Part shown: piece after piece, positions 43,507-53,086 of the stretch
How the letters are laid out: every line of letters starts with the position of its first letter
How positions within the stretch are numbered: position 1 is the stretch's first letter
Assembly (NCBI RefSeq): GCF_011764565.1
Contig: NZ_AP022871.1
Coordinates: 6,324,320 to 6,388,319, forward strand
Direction: 5' to 3'
From: Phytohabitans suffuscus
Lineage (GTDB): Bacteria > Actinomycetota > Actinomycetes > Mycobacteriales > Micromonosporaceae
Length of the DNA: 64,000 nt
Made by a program: the position numbers and the translations under genes
The notes under the pieces: generated by a model
What the model saw: the letters and a program-made list of their open reading frames with translations, nothing else
The model's database searches: none
Told to the model about the DNA's origin: nothing

Positions 43507-43546
43507 CGCACGCCCTCACCTGCCGCCAGATTTGCGCGACCGCTTC

Positions 43547-43570
43547 TTATCGTCTAGATAATTGTACTAA
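43547..43570. promoter_or_regulatory. CTAA/CTAG-core operator upstream of the 43.5 kb operon
   Basis: TTATCGTCTAGATAATTGT carries ATCGTCTA as at 53019-53040 and the near-palindrome ATCgTCTAGAtaAT. It overlaps the stop of the crotonase upstream. Confidence 0.55.
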
Positions 43571-44334
43571 GATGATGCCTTGTTGGCCAGAGCCTGCTGT
43601 GCACGCTCGGCGAACCGCGGGTCGGCGAGCAGGCCGACCTGAATGCGTAGGCAGGCAGCCAAGTGGTCCTCGAGTTGCTCGCGCACGCTGGTGCGGCTCA
43701 GCTCGACGTAGCCGCGCACGGTGGCCGGCGGCATCTGGGCCAGGGCCAGCGCGGCGCCGTGCGCCGCCTCCAGGGCGCTCTGGTCCCGGACGTCTTCACC
43801 GAGACCGAGCCGCTCGGCCAGCTCGCCGTTCACCCGCGGCTGTTCCGGGAGGATCCGCCACAGTGCGCCGGGGGCCTTGAGCCGCAGGAACAGCTCGCCG
43901 CCGGTGCCGGGAACGGCGCCGATACGTCCCCAACCCTGGCGGGCCCAGCCGCCGGGTCCGAACAGGCGCCGATCGCAGGCCAGCGCTATGTCGAAGCCCA
44001 TCCCGACGGCCGGGCCGTCGAGAGCGGCGATCGTCGGGATCGGGACGGCAACGAGCTCGCGGATCAATCCCTGGTAGGCGGAGTAGACGAGGCGACGGCG
44101 CTCCTCGGCGGGCATGTTCGCGCGCTCCACCATGCCCTTGATGTTGCCGCCGGCGCAGAAGGCGTCGCCGGTGCCGGTGATGATCAGCGCGTTGACGGAG
44201 TCGGACCTGCCAACTTCGGCAATCGTCTCGGCCACCTCCGTCGCCTCGGGCGGACCGAGCGCGTTCTTCTGCTCAGGCCAGTCCAAGCTGACGATCGCGT
44301 AGCCTTCGTCGCGGACTTCGGTGAGGACTCCCAC
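43567..44334 (-). CDS. Enoyl-CoA hydratase/isomerase family protein
   Basis: A 255-residue crotonase-fold protein with AIVSLDWPEQKNALGPPEAT, TGTGDAFCAGGNIKGMV and AALDGPAVGMGFDIALACD. The catalytic region reads WGRIGAVPGTGGELFLRL, without a Glu in the usual GxxExG place, so it may be an isomerase, a ring-opening or thioester hydrolase-type member. GTG 44334 overlaps the ligase stop by one base. Confidence 0.8.
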   Translation of the reverse strand: MGVLTEVRDEGYAIVSLDWPEQKNALGPPEATEVAETIAEVGRSDSVNALIITGTGDAFCAGGNIKGMVERANMPAEERRRLVYSAYQGLIRELVAVPIPTIAALDGPAVGMGFDIALACDRRLFGPGGWARQGWGRIGAVPGTGGELFLRLKAPGALWRILPEQPRVNGELAERLGLGEDVRDQSALEAAHGAALALAQMPPATVRGYVELSRTSVREQLEDHLAACLRIQVGLLADPRFAERAQQALANKASS

Positions 44335-45967
44335 TACGCTGCTCCTTTGGCGTCGCCGCGGATCTCACGGAGCCGCGACTTGGTGATCTTGCCGCTGGCG
44401 TTTCGTGGCATCTCGTCGAGGATGACCACCTCGCGCGGCACTTTGTAGTTGGCCATGGTGGTGCGGGCGAACGCGATGATGTCCTCACCGGGAACCTCCC
44501 GGTCGTTTCGCAGTACGACGAAGGCCTTGCCGACCTCTCCCATGCGTTCGTCCGGGACGCCGATGACAGCTACCTCGGCGACTGCGGGGTGCCGGCTGAG
44601 CAACCCTTCGATTTCGGCCGGGTAGGTGTTGAAGCCGCCGACGATGAACATGTCCTTCAAGCGGTCGTTCACGTGCAGCCGGCCGAACTCGTCGAGGTAG
44701 CCGATGTCGCCGGTGTGGAGCCAGCCCTGCGCGTCGATCGCCGCGGCCGTGGCGTCGGGGTCGTCGAAGTAGCCGCGCATCACGTTGTAGCCACGGAACT
44801 GGATCTCGCCGGCCTTGCCGGCGGGCTGCGTCATGCCGTTCGCGTCCGCGATGCGCAGTTCGATCCCCGGGCCCGGGCGTCCGCTGGAGGTTGAGGCGGT
44901 CTCGAAGTCATCCCAGGGATAGACACGGGTACCGATGGCGTGTGACTCGGTCAAGGCGTAGCCGTTGGCGAACTCGCGGATGTTGAGGTCGTCCCGGATG
45001 CGCTCGAAGTACGCGTCGGCCAGGTTCGCCGCGCCGGGAGCCGCGACTCGCAGCGATGTGAGCCGGGTATGGTCCACATCCGGTGTGTTGATCAGGTCCA
45101 GGAAGATCGTGGGCGCCCCTGAAGGACGGTCACCTGCTCGGTTTCGATCAGCCGGGCCGCCTCACGCACGTCGAAGCGCGCCATGGGCACCATTCCCGCC
45201 CCGACGATCGCCGCGGTGAGCAGGCCCCCTTGAGCCCGAAGGTGTGGAAGAACGGCGGGATACCGAGCAGGCGGTCCCGGTCGGACAGCGCCATGGACCG
45301 GCCGTACTCGGTGAAGCCGCGAACGCTCGGCCCGTGGGCGAGCATGGCGCCCTTGGGCCGTCCGGTGGTGCCGGACGTGAAGATGACCTCCGACAGCGTG
45401 TCCGCGGTGATGACCGACTCGCGTTCGTGCTGCTGGTCGGCGGTGACGGCGTCCGCACGTTCGAGGAGTTTTTCCAGCGCAAGACCAGCCTTCGACGGCG
45501 CCGCTTGCAGGCAGGCAGCGAACGCCATCTGGTCGAGCACGCCGGTGTCGGCGAGTTCGGCGAGATAGTCGCGCCCGAGGAAGTCGCTGAAGGCGAACAC
45601 CGCCCGTGCTCCCGAGCGTCGCAGGATGTCTTCCGCCTCGACCTGGCGGAAGCGAGTATTGATCGGCACGACCGCCGCGCCCGTCGAGTGGATCGCGAAG
45701 GCGGCGACCGCGAACTCGATCGAGTTGGGCGCCCAGATCGCCACCCGGTCGCCCGTCTGGATCCCACTTGCGATCAGCGCGCGGCTGAGCAGCTCGACGC
45801 GTGCGGAGTAGTCGCGGTAGGTGATCCGCTCCTTGGCGCTGATCAGCGCCTCGTGGTCGGGCCAGGTCGCGGCCGCGCGGCGAAGGACAGCGGGAATGGT
45901 GTCGACGGCTGTCACGGGGCCGACTGGTCCATCTGAGCCACCTGGCACCTTCCGGGGATCTTGACCA
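44334..45967 (-). CDS. Acyl-CoA ligase (AMP-forming), three apparent frameshifts
   Basis: An adenylate-forming ligase of about 545 residues. ATG 45967 has a strong AAGGAGG ribosome site. Apparent one-base losses lie in G/C runs near 45916-45919, 45226-45231 and 45115-45120; restoring them gives continuous homology through VTAVDTIPAVLRRAA, IFTSGTTGRPKGAML, FHTFGLKGGLL, TVLQGAPTIFLDLI, GWLHTGDIGYLDEFG and the C-terminal Lys motif RNASGKITKSRLRE. It would activate a medium- or long-chain carboxylate. It is transcribed with the crotonase at 43567 and is divergent from the racemase gene. Confidence 0.8.
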
Positions 45968-46002
45968 TCTCCACCCTCCTTCCGACTTCCCAGAAGGGAT
46001 CG

Positions 46003-46024
46003 AATGATTAAGCTAATTGAAGCT
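46003..46024. promoter_or_regulatory. CTAA-core operator in divergent promoter, CoA ligase/racemase
   Basis: AATGATTAAGCTAATTGAA lies between the starts at 45967 and 46075 and nearly repeats the site at 8970-8988. Confidence 0.6.
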
Positions 46025-46074
46025 GTGCCGAGCAGACAAGTCCATGGCCACAGGCAACGTCGGACGGGAGCGTC

Positions 46075-47247
46075 ATGGGACCCCTTGCGGGACTGAAGGT
46101 CATCGAGATGGCGGGCATGGGGCCGGGGCCGTTCGCGGCCATGCTGCTGGCCGACCTCGGGGCGGAGGTGGTGCGCGTCGACCGGTGGTCCGCGGCCGGA
46201 GACCTTCCGGAGACCGAGACGAGGGTGCGGTCGACATCCCCGCGTTCGTACGTTCTGCACCGGGGCCGGCGATCGGTCGGCGTCGATCTCAAGACCGAGG
46301 CCGGCAAACAGGTCGTCCTGCGCCTGTGCGCGCAGGCGGATGCCTTGATCGAGGGCTTCCGCCCGGGCGTGATGGAGCGGCTCGGCCTGGGGCCCGCAGC
46401 CTGCCGCGAGCTCAACCCGCGACTGGTCTACGGACGGATGACGGGTTGGGGCCAGGACGGTCCGCTCGCCCAACGTGCCGGTCACGACATCAACTACATC
46501 GCCATGTCGGGTCTGCTGAACAGCTGCAAACGGGTCGGCGAGCGGCCGCTGCCGCCGGTCAACTTCGTGGGTGACTTCGGCGGAGGTGGTCTGATGCTGG
46601 CTCTGGGCGTCGTCAGCGCTTGCTGGGAGGCGGCGCGATCCGGGCAGGGGCAGGTCGTCGACGCGGCGATCGTGGACGGGTCTGCGGTGCTCACGTCGAT
46701 GCTCTACGGCCTCATGGCGCAAGGGCGGTGGGTGGACGAGCCCGGGACCAACTTCGTCGATACCGGCTCGCCCTACTACGAGGTCTACGAGACGTCCGAC
46801 GGCAGGTTCCTGTCCGTCGGCGCCATCGAACCGAGGTTCTACCGGGAGCTCCTGCTCGGCCTCGGTCTGGACCAGGACCCGATCATGCAGAATCAGGACG
46901 ACCGCGCGGCCTGGCCGGCGATGAAGCGACGTGTCGCCGAGGTGGTGGCGACCCGGACACGTGATGAGTGGGAGCGTGTGTTCGAGGGCACGGATGCCTG
47001 CGTGGCGCCGGTTCTCAGCATCACCGAGGCGGCGATGCATCCGGCCAACATCGCCCGGGAGGTCTTCTTCGAGGCGGACGGGATCGTCCAGCCGTCGCCG
47101 GCGCCGAGGTTCTCCCGGTCGACGGCGAGTTCGGAGCGCCTTCCGCCGGAGCCGGGGGAGCACTCTGCGCAGGTGCTGCGCGACTGGGGCGTGACGGAGG
47201 AGGAGATCGACGGGTGGCTGAAGGCGGCCGCCGTCGGGCCTGCCTGA
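46075..47247 (+). CDS. Alpha-methylacyl-CoA racemase (family III CoA-transferase fold)
   Basis: A 390-residue enzyme of the CaiB/BaiF fold with the racemase rather than transferase catalytic residues: His137-Asp138 in AGHDINYIAMSG and Asp167 in NFVGDFGGGG, corresponding to His126 and Asp156 of mycobacterial Mcr. It interconverts (R)- and (S)-2-methylacyl-CoA, which is needed before dehydrogenation of 2-methyl-branched chains. That suggests methyl-branched or sterol/terpenoid-like side chains among the substrates. It ends one base before the convergent thioesterase gene. Confidence 0.88.
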   Translation: MGPLAGLKVIEMAGMGPGPFAAMLLADLGAEVVRVDRWSAAGDLPETETRVRSTSPRSYVLHRGRRSVGVDLKTEAGKQVVLRLCAQADALIEGFRPGVMERLGLGPAACRELNPRLVYGRMTGWGQDGPLAQRAGHDINYIAMSGLLNSCKRVGERPLPPVNFVGDFGGGGLMLALGVVSACWEAARSGQGQVVDAAIVDGSAVLTSMLYGLMAQGRWVDEPGTNFVDTGSPYYEVYETSDGRFLSVGAIEPRFYRELLLGLGLDQDPIMQNQDDRAAWPAMKRRVAEVVATRTRDEWERVFEGTDACVAPVLSITEAAMHPANIAREVFFEADGIVQPSPAPRFSRSTASSERLPPEPGEHSAQVLRDWGVTEEEIDGWLKAAAVGPA

Positions 47248-47248
47248 C

Positions 47249-47716
47249 TCAGCCGGTCGGGATGCCTTGACGCTCGCCGGCCACGCTCAAGGTGAGCATC
47301 GCGTGGGCAAGGAGCCGGTTGCTCGAGGCGGAGGTCACCTCGACCTGGGCGAAGCTCAGGCGACGACCGCGGCGTACACACCGCCCCACGGCGACGGCGT
47401 CCTCGCCCGGTGCGGTGCCGACATAGTTGACCGTCATCGACACTGTCGCGATCCGGCTCCCGTGGTTGAAGTCGTGGCCGGCGATGACGACGCCGGTGCC
47501 GGCGGTGTCGATGAGGGTGCCGACCGCTCCGCCGTGGAAGATCCCCTCGTGGGCCGTCAGGTCCTCGCGCAGCGGCATGCGGATCGTCACCCGCTCCGGC
47601 TCCCACTGTTCGATCTGCAGTCCGAGGAGTACGGCGAACGGGATGCCGCGGTCCCAGTGCTCACGGAACCAGGTGCGTCGGGACATCAGCTCTTGTTCGG
47701 TCAGCGGTGAGGTCAT
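47249..47716 (-). CDS. PaaI-type hotdog thioesterase
   Basis: A 155-residue single-hotdog protein with ITAHEGIFHGGAVGTLIDTAG-like active-site segment (HEGIFHGGAVGTLIDTAG) and SMTVNYVGTAPGEDAVAVG, typical of PaaI-type acyl-CoA thioesterases. It releases CoA from dead-end or toxic acyl-CoA. ATG 47716 is chosen on homology; the longer open frame upstream overlaps the ligase. It is the second gene after the ligase at 47752. Confidence 0.82.
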   Translation of the reverse strand: MTSPLTEQELMSRRTWFREHWDRGIPFAVLLGLQIEQWEPERVTIRMPLREDLTAHEGIFHGGAVGTLIDTAGTGVVIAGHDFNHGSRIATVSMTVNYVGTAPGEDAVAVGRCVRRGRRLSFAQVEVTSASSNRLLAHAMLTLSVAGERQGIPTG

Positions 47717-47751
47717 AGTCCTTCCTCGGTCGGGTGTGAGGCCGTGGGCCG

Positions 47752-49175
47752 TCATACCAGCCTTCGGCGAAGCAGCTTCCCGCTGGTGTCGCGGGGAAGG
47801 GCGGTGGTGAGCTCCCAATCGGTGGGGACCTTGAAGCCGGCCAGCTGCTCGCGGGTGAACCTGCGCAACTCTTCCGGGTCCGGCGGCGAGGCAGGGTCGA
47901 GCGGAACGATGTAGGCCTTGACGGTCTCGCCGACCCGCTCGTCCGGCCGCCCGACAACGGCGACTTCGCGCACCGCGGGGTGCCGGATCAGCACGCCCTC
48001 CACCTCGATTGGATAGACGTTCTCGCCGCCGCGGATGATCAGGTCGCCCTTGCGGCCGGTGAGGAAGAGGTATCCCTCGTCGTCGAGGCGTCCCATGTCG
48101 CCGGTGTGCAGCCAGCCGTCGTCCTCGGTGCGGAACATGTGCTCGGCGCGCGCCCACACCTCGCCCACGCCGTGATGGTCGGGGTCGTGAATGGTGATCT
48201 CGACGCCTTCCGGGGGACGGCCCACCGACTCGAGCAGATCCGGCCGGTCCTGCACGGCGCGCCGGTGGTCATCCGGTGTGAGGACGGTGATCGGGCTGCC
48301 CTCGGTCTGCCCGAAGAAGTTGATGAAGTCGACGCCGGGCAGCTGCTCCATGGCCGCGCGCAGGGTCTCTGGCCGGATGGTCGAGGCGCCGTACTGCAGG
48401 AGGCGAAGGTTCTTCAGGCGCAGCTTGTCCTCCGACATGAGCATGCCGATCATGGTGGCGGCCACGAAGGCGTGGGTCACGCCGAGGTCGTCGAGATGTT
48501 GCCACTCGCCGGCGGAGAATTTCGGCATGGACACGAGGGTCGCTCCGCTACCCATGGCGACGAACACGTTGCCGAGGCCGGCGATGTGGTGGAACGGGGA
48601 GGCGGTGGCGTATGCGCAGCCGGGTCCGAGACCCATCAGTGTCGAGTTGACCGCCACACGACGCAGTAGCGGCTTGTTGCGGTAGGGGACCGGCTTCGGT
48701 AGGCCCGTGGTGCCCGATGTGTGTACGAGTGCGGCGATGCTGTCCGGATGGGTGCGCTGGGCGATCCGGTCGGGATCGGCGGCGAACGCGTCGAACACCT
48801 CCAGCCGTTTGCCGGCGCGCTCGGCGATGCGCGCACCAATCTCCGCGAACTCGGTCGCGGCGACGACCACGTCGCTGGCGATGCGTTGCAGGGTCTGGCT
48901 CAGCTCGTGCTCGGTCAGCCGCACGCCGAGTGGAGCGATGGGACGACCGGTGGCGGCGCCGGCAAGGACGAGGGCGACCGAGTGTGGATTGGTTGCCACC
49001 AGCGCCGGGACCGTCGCGCCCGGCCGCACGCCTAGGCCGTCCAGCCATCGGCTCGCCCGTGGCCGTGCGCGACCAGTTCGTTGCCCGACCAGGTGAGGCC
49101 GGCGCCGACGACGGACCGGTCAACTGTCGCCGCGACCGATATGGCCAATCCTGCCCAGGTGTCCGCCGTGCCCAA
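47752..49175 (-). CDS. Acyl-CoA ligase (AMP-forming), one apparent frameshift
   Basis: An adenylate-forming ligase of about 475 residues, paralogous to the one at 16547-17991. Motifs are VHTSGTTGLPKPVPYRN, FGQTEGSPITVLTPDDHRRA, GWLHTGDMGRLDDEGYLFL and GRKGDLIIRGGENVYPIEVE, with the final Lys in TSGKLLRR. The N-terminus from TTG 49175 (GAGG upstream) reads TWAGLAISVAATVDRSVVGAG, then shifts between about 49034 and 49080 into the main frame; one lost base explains it. It is divergent from the crotonase at 49299. Confidence 0.82.
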
Positions 49176-49200
49176 CAGACGATCCTCACTCCGGGGTCAC

Positions 49201-49231
49201 CAATAGATAGTTGATTCAAATGATAGTACTG
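49201..49231. promoter_or_regulatory. Double AT-rich operator in divergent promoter, CoA ligase/crotonase
   Basis: CAATAGATAGTTGAT is followed directly by TCAAATGATAGTACTG. The second half repeats AAATGATAGTA from the site at 53019-53040, so two copies may serve the two genes. Confidence 0.55.
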
Positions 49232-49298
49232 TATCAAAGGCCCGGCCGGTAGACGGCGGAGTCGCAGGCGGAAGGGCCCAGAACGAGAGGGTGCTGTG

Positions 49299-50072
49299 GT
49301 GAGTTCTTCGGATGTGCTCTTGCTGGACCGGCGTGACAACGGTGTCTGCATCGTGACACTCAACCGGCCTCGAACGCTCAACGCCTTCAACGCGGAGCTG
49401 CACCACGCGTTGCCGATCCTGCTGGCCGAGCTGGACGACGACGTGGACGTGCGCGCCGTCGTCCTCACCGGCGCCGGTAACGCGTTCTCGTCCGGCGGCG
49501 ACCGTTCCAGCATGGGGGGCGACATCGACCTCACCGAGAAGCGACGCTCGTTCCGGGCCGGTCGCCGTCTCATCGAGAACCTGCTCGCGCTCCACGTGCC
49601 GTTGATTGCCGCGGTCAACGGGCCCGCGGTCGGACTGGGGGCGACGATCGCGACAGCGGCCGACCTCGTGCTGATGTCGGACAGCGCATTCCTTGCTGAC
49701 ACGCACGTGACCGTCGGCTTGGTCGCCGGCGATGGCGGCGCGCTGACCTGGCCGGCCCTGGTCGGCCTGCTGCGGGCGAAAGAGTACCTGCTCACCGGCG
49801 ACCGACTGACTGCCCAGAAGGCGCTGGAGTTCGGCCTCGCGAACCGGGTGTGCCCAGCGGACCAGCTCATGACGGAGGCGCTCGCGATGGCCGGCCGCAT
49901 CGCCAGGCTGGCCCCGCAGGCGGTGCAGGACACCAAGCAGCTGCTCAACCAGCAACTGCGGGTCGCGGCGGTGGCCGTCCTCGGACAGGGCCTGGCCGCC
50001 GAGACCGTGTCCCAGTTCACCCCGGAGTACCGCGCGTCGCGGGAGCGGTTCGCGGCCCGGGGCCGAGGTTGA
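49299..50072 (+). CDS. Enoyl-CoA hydratase/isomerase family protein
   Basis: A 257-residue crotonase with VCIVTLNRPRTLNAFNAELH, TGAGNAFSSGGDRSSM and AAVNGPAVGLGATIATAADL. The active-site segment is VGLVAGDGGALTWPALVG, with Asp instead of Glu, a pattern shared with the crotonase at 52098-52904. GTG 49296 or 49299 follows GAGAGG. It converges on the dehydrogenase at 50075 with a 2-bp gap. Confidence 0.84.
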   Translation: MSSSDVLLLDRRDNGVCIVTLNRPRTLNAFNAELHHALPILLAELDDDVDVRAVVLTGAGNAFSSGGDRSSMGGDIDLTEKRRSFRAGRRLIENLLALHVPLIAAVNGPAVGLGATIATAADLVLMSDSAFLADTHVTVGLVAGDGGALTWPALVGLLRAKEYLLTGDRLTAQKALEFGLANRVCPADQLMTEALAMAGRIARLAPQAVQDTKQLLNQQLRVAAVAVLGQGLAAETVSQFTPEYRASRERFAARGRG

Positions 50073-50074
50073 TG

Positions 50075-51300
50075 TCAGCTGGGCGATCGCTGGGGCTCGC
50101 GCGGGAGCCCCAGCACGGCCTGACCGATGATGTTGCGCTGGATCTCGGAGGTGCCGGCATAGATCGTTCCCGCGCGCGAGTTGAGGAACACCGAGGCCCA
50201 CGACATGGTCGAGTTCGGGGCTCCGGGGTCGTCGGCGCGATGTGCCCGGGGTGAGGGGCGACCGGTGGGCGCGAGCCCGTCGACGCCGAGGACATCCATC
50301 GCGAGCTCGGTGACCGACTGGTGGTACTCGCTCCAGATCAGCTTGAACACCGACGACTCGGGCCCCGGCGCGCCGCCCTTGAGCCAGCTGGTCAACAGGC
50401 GGAAGCCGAGGAACCTCAGGATCTCCGCCTGTGAGTACGCCGCGGCCAGGCGCTGACGGAGGACCGCGTCACCGACCATCCCCGGCTCCGGGCCAACTCG
50501 GCGAGTCGGTCGAACTCGGCGCGGAACAGCACCGGCAGCGTCGCCGCCTCTTCCCCTCGCTCGTAGGTCAGCAGCGTGCCGGCCACCTTCCATCCCTCGC
50601 CGCGCCGACCGACGAGGCAGCCGGTGTCGGTGACCGCATCGGTGAAGTAGACCTCGCAGAACTCGTCGTCCCCGTTAATCATCTTGATCGGTCGGATCTC
50701 GATTCCTGGTTGGTCGAGCGGCACCAGCAGCATCGAGATGCCCCGGTGCTTGCCGGCGTCAGGCTCGGTGCGCACCAGCGTGAACACCCACGACGCGCGC
50801 GTCGCCGCGGATGTCCAGATTTTCTGGCCGTTGATCACCCAACGATCCCCATCGAACTGGGCCTTGGTGCGCAGGCTCGCGAGGTCGGAGCCGGCATCCG
50901 GTTCCGAGAAGCCCTGGCACCAGACGTCCTCGCCAGAAACGATGCGCGGAAGAAACCGTCGTTTCTGCTCCTCCGTGCCCCAGTGCAGAAGCGTGTTGCC
51001 GATCATCTTCACGCTGAAGTTGTCGTTGAGCACGTAGCCGGGTAGCCCGGCGGCTGCGATCTCCTCCATGAGCACGAGGTGCTCGAGCTTGCTGAGCCCG
51101 GCACCGCCGTACTCCCTCGGCCAGGCGGGCGCGACGTAGCCATGCTCAGCGAGCGCGCGCCGCCAAGACGAGAGGAAGGACGCTAGATCCTCCCCTTCGA
51201 GGGCGCCGATGCCCTGCCAGCCCGGCGGCAGCTGGTCGGCGACAAAGGCCCGGACCGTGGTACGGAACTCCTCGGCAGCGGGCGGATAGCTGACGTCCAC
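50075..51300 (-). CDS. Acyl-CoA dehydrogenase, one apparent frameshift
   Basis: A dehydrogenase of about 408 residues related to the one at 24788. The first part has VWCQGFSEPDAGSDLASLRT and GQKIWTSAATRASWVFTLVRT; after the C4 run at 50480-50483 the frame changes to MVGDAVLRQRLAAAYSQAEIL and ends with TIYAGTSEIQRNIIGQAVLG. One extra base joins them. The YEGT Glu is Ala here. It is the third gene of the operon ECH-SDR-dehydrogenase that begins at 52904. Confidence 0.84.
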
Positions 51301-51303
51301 CGG

Positions 51304-52058
51304 CTAGTTCATCGTCAGGCCACCGCTGACGGACAGCGTTTGGCCGGTGATGAAGGCGGCGCCGTCGCCGGCCAGGAACGCCACAGCCGGTGCGATGTCG
51401 ACGGGCTGTCCGATCCTGCGCATCGGGATGGCGCGGCTGAGACCTTGGTAGAGCTTCTCGCTGAATTCGGCGACCTGGCCGAGCAGAGCCGTGTCGGTCG
51501 GCCCCGGGCAAATGCAGTTGGATGTGACACCCTTGGCCGCGACCTCTCGTGCCAGCGCCTTGGTGAACGCGATGACGCCACCTTTGGTGGCTGAGTACAC
51601 CACCTCCCGGACGAACCCACCCGGCCGGCGTCGGAGGCGATGTTGATCAAGCGGCCCGAGCCGCGCTCAAGCATGGGGTCGAGGACGGCACGCGTCATCG
51701 TGATGGTGCCGAGCAGGTTGACGTCGATGATCTTCCGCCAGCTGTCCGGCGTGCTGTCGGTGAAACGCTCGATCTTGTCGATGCCGGCGTTGTTCACCAG
51801 GATGTCGACTTCTCCGAGGCCGCTGCGCACGGCATCGACGGCGGCCGCGGCGTCCTCGGTGCTGGAGATGTCGACCCCGACCGCGATCGCCGACCCGGGC
51901 CGGAGCGTGTTGAGTTCCTCGGCCAGGTGCTTGGCCGCGTCGGCTCGCAGGTCGGCGATGGCCACGGACGCTCCTTGAGCGTGCAACTCCCGCGAGATGG
52001 CGGACCCGATGCCACCGGCGGCGCCAGTGACGATTGCGATCTTTCCGTTGAGGCTCAT
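51304..52058 (-). CDS. Short-chain dehydrogenase/reductase, one apparent frameshift
   Basis: An SDR of about 251 residues: IAIVTGAAGGIGSAISRELH, NNAGIDKIERFTD and NIASDAGRVGSSG in one frame, then VYSATKGGVIAFTKALARE (Tyr-x3-Lys) and ITGQTLSVSGGLTMN in another. The break is at a C3 run near 51606-51608; one extra base gives SSGEVVYSATK. Typical of 3-hydroxyacyl-CoA or alcohol dehydrogenases. The stop is 3 bp before the dehydrogenase start. Confidence 0.82.
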
Positions 52059-52097
52059 GGTTCTCCCTGGACGAGTTGTGGCGGTCGGTGGGAAGGT

Positions 52098-52904
52098 TCA
52101 CTCGCTCGTAGGGCCTGTGAATACCGCCGCGCGCTTCTCCCGGTGGGATGCCAGACCCTCCGCGGCGTCCGGGCCGCCGAAGCCGTAGAACTCCAGACCG
52201 AGGGACGCTTCGAACGTCGGCCACATGGCGCGGTACCAGTTGTTCAAGGAGTGCTTGGTCCATCGGATCGCCGCGGCGGCACCATTGGCGAGGGACGTCG
52301 CGACCTCCAGCGCCCTGTCGTGGACCACCTCATCCTCGACCGCCAGGGAGACCAGGCCGATCCGCTCCGCCTCCTCGCCGGTGAGCCGATCGCAGGTCAG
52401 CAGGTAGTACTTCGCCTTGGCCATTCCCATCATCAACGGCCAGGCCAGGGCCGCATGGTCACCGGCTGCGACACCGAGACGGGTGTGGCCATCGATGATC
52501 TTGGCGGACTTGGCGGCGATCGAGACGTCCGCCAGCACGGCGACCACCAGGCCGGCGCCGACGGCGGGCCCATGGATGGCGGAGATGATCGGCTTGGAGC
52601 AGTTGATGACGTTGAGCACGAGGTCTCGCGCCTCACGCATGACCCGGGTGCGTACGGCGTAGTCGCGCACCATCTGGTCGAGCAGTTCGAAGCTGCCTCC
52701 TGAGGAGAAGCCCTTCCCGGCGCCTTGGATGACCACCGCCCGAACCTCCGGGTCCCGGTCGATCACGGTCCAGATGTCGGCGATCTCGCGGTGCAGTTCC
52801 AGCCCTACCGAGTTGAGCCCGGGTCCGTCGAGAGTGACGCGCAGGACGCCGGAGGGTATCCGCTCGGTGGTCAGATGGGGGAAGGCGTCGTACGGATCGG
52901 TCAT
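52098..52904 (-). CDS. Enoyl-CoA hydratase/isomerase family protein
   Basis: A 268-residue crotonase with LRVTLDGPGLNSVGLELHRE, QGAGKGFSSGGSFELL and SAIHGPAVGAGLVVAVLAD. The active-site segment LGVAAGDHAALAWPLMMG has Asp instead of Glu and matches the subtype at 49299-50072. It leads the operon with an SDR and a dehydrogenase, and is divergent from the thiolase gene. Confidence 0.84.
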   Translation of the reverse strand: MTDPYDAFPHLTTERIPSGVLRVTLDGPGLNSVGLELHREIADIWTVIDRDPEVRAVVIQGAGKGFSSGGSFELLDQMVRDYAVRTRVMREARDLVLNVINCSKPIISAIHGPAVGAGLVVAVLADVSIAAKSAKIIDGHTRLGVAAGDHAALAWPLMMGMAKAKYYLLTCDRLTGEEAERIGLVSLAVEDEVVHDRALEVATSLANGAAAAIRWTKHSLNNWYRAMWPTFEASLGLEFYGFGGPDAAEGLASHREKRAAVFTGPTSE

Positions 52905-52931
52905 CGGGCGTCCTGTCCTCGGCGAGGTTCT

Positions 52932-52952
52932 ATGAGTTAGATAGTTATACTG
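52932..52952. promoter_or_regulatory. CTAA-core operator upstream of the 52.9 kb operon
   Basis: GAGTTAGATAGTTATACTG lies 28-48 bp before ATG 52904. Its complement contains CTATCTAACTC, identical to the MaoC-side site at 13774-13791. Confidence 0.6.
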
Positions 52953-53018
52953 CTTCTGTGCCGGTAATGCACGGTGATGTTCCCGGCGGGTTGTTAGGGC
53001 ATGCGAGCCTGGTGAACT

Positions 53019-53040
53019 GATCGTCTAAATGATAGTAACG
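53019..53040. promoter_or_regulatory. CTAA-core operator upstream of thiolase
   Basis: GATCGTCTAAATGATAGTAA lies 47-68 bp before TTG 53087 and shares ATCGTCTA with 43547-43570 and 31691-31709. Confidence 0.6.
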
Positions 53041-53086
53041 TTGGACGGGCGGGTTCGCTCAGCCTGCCGGGTCGTGAGGAGGCGTC

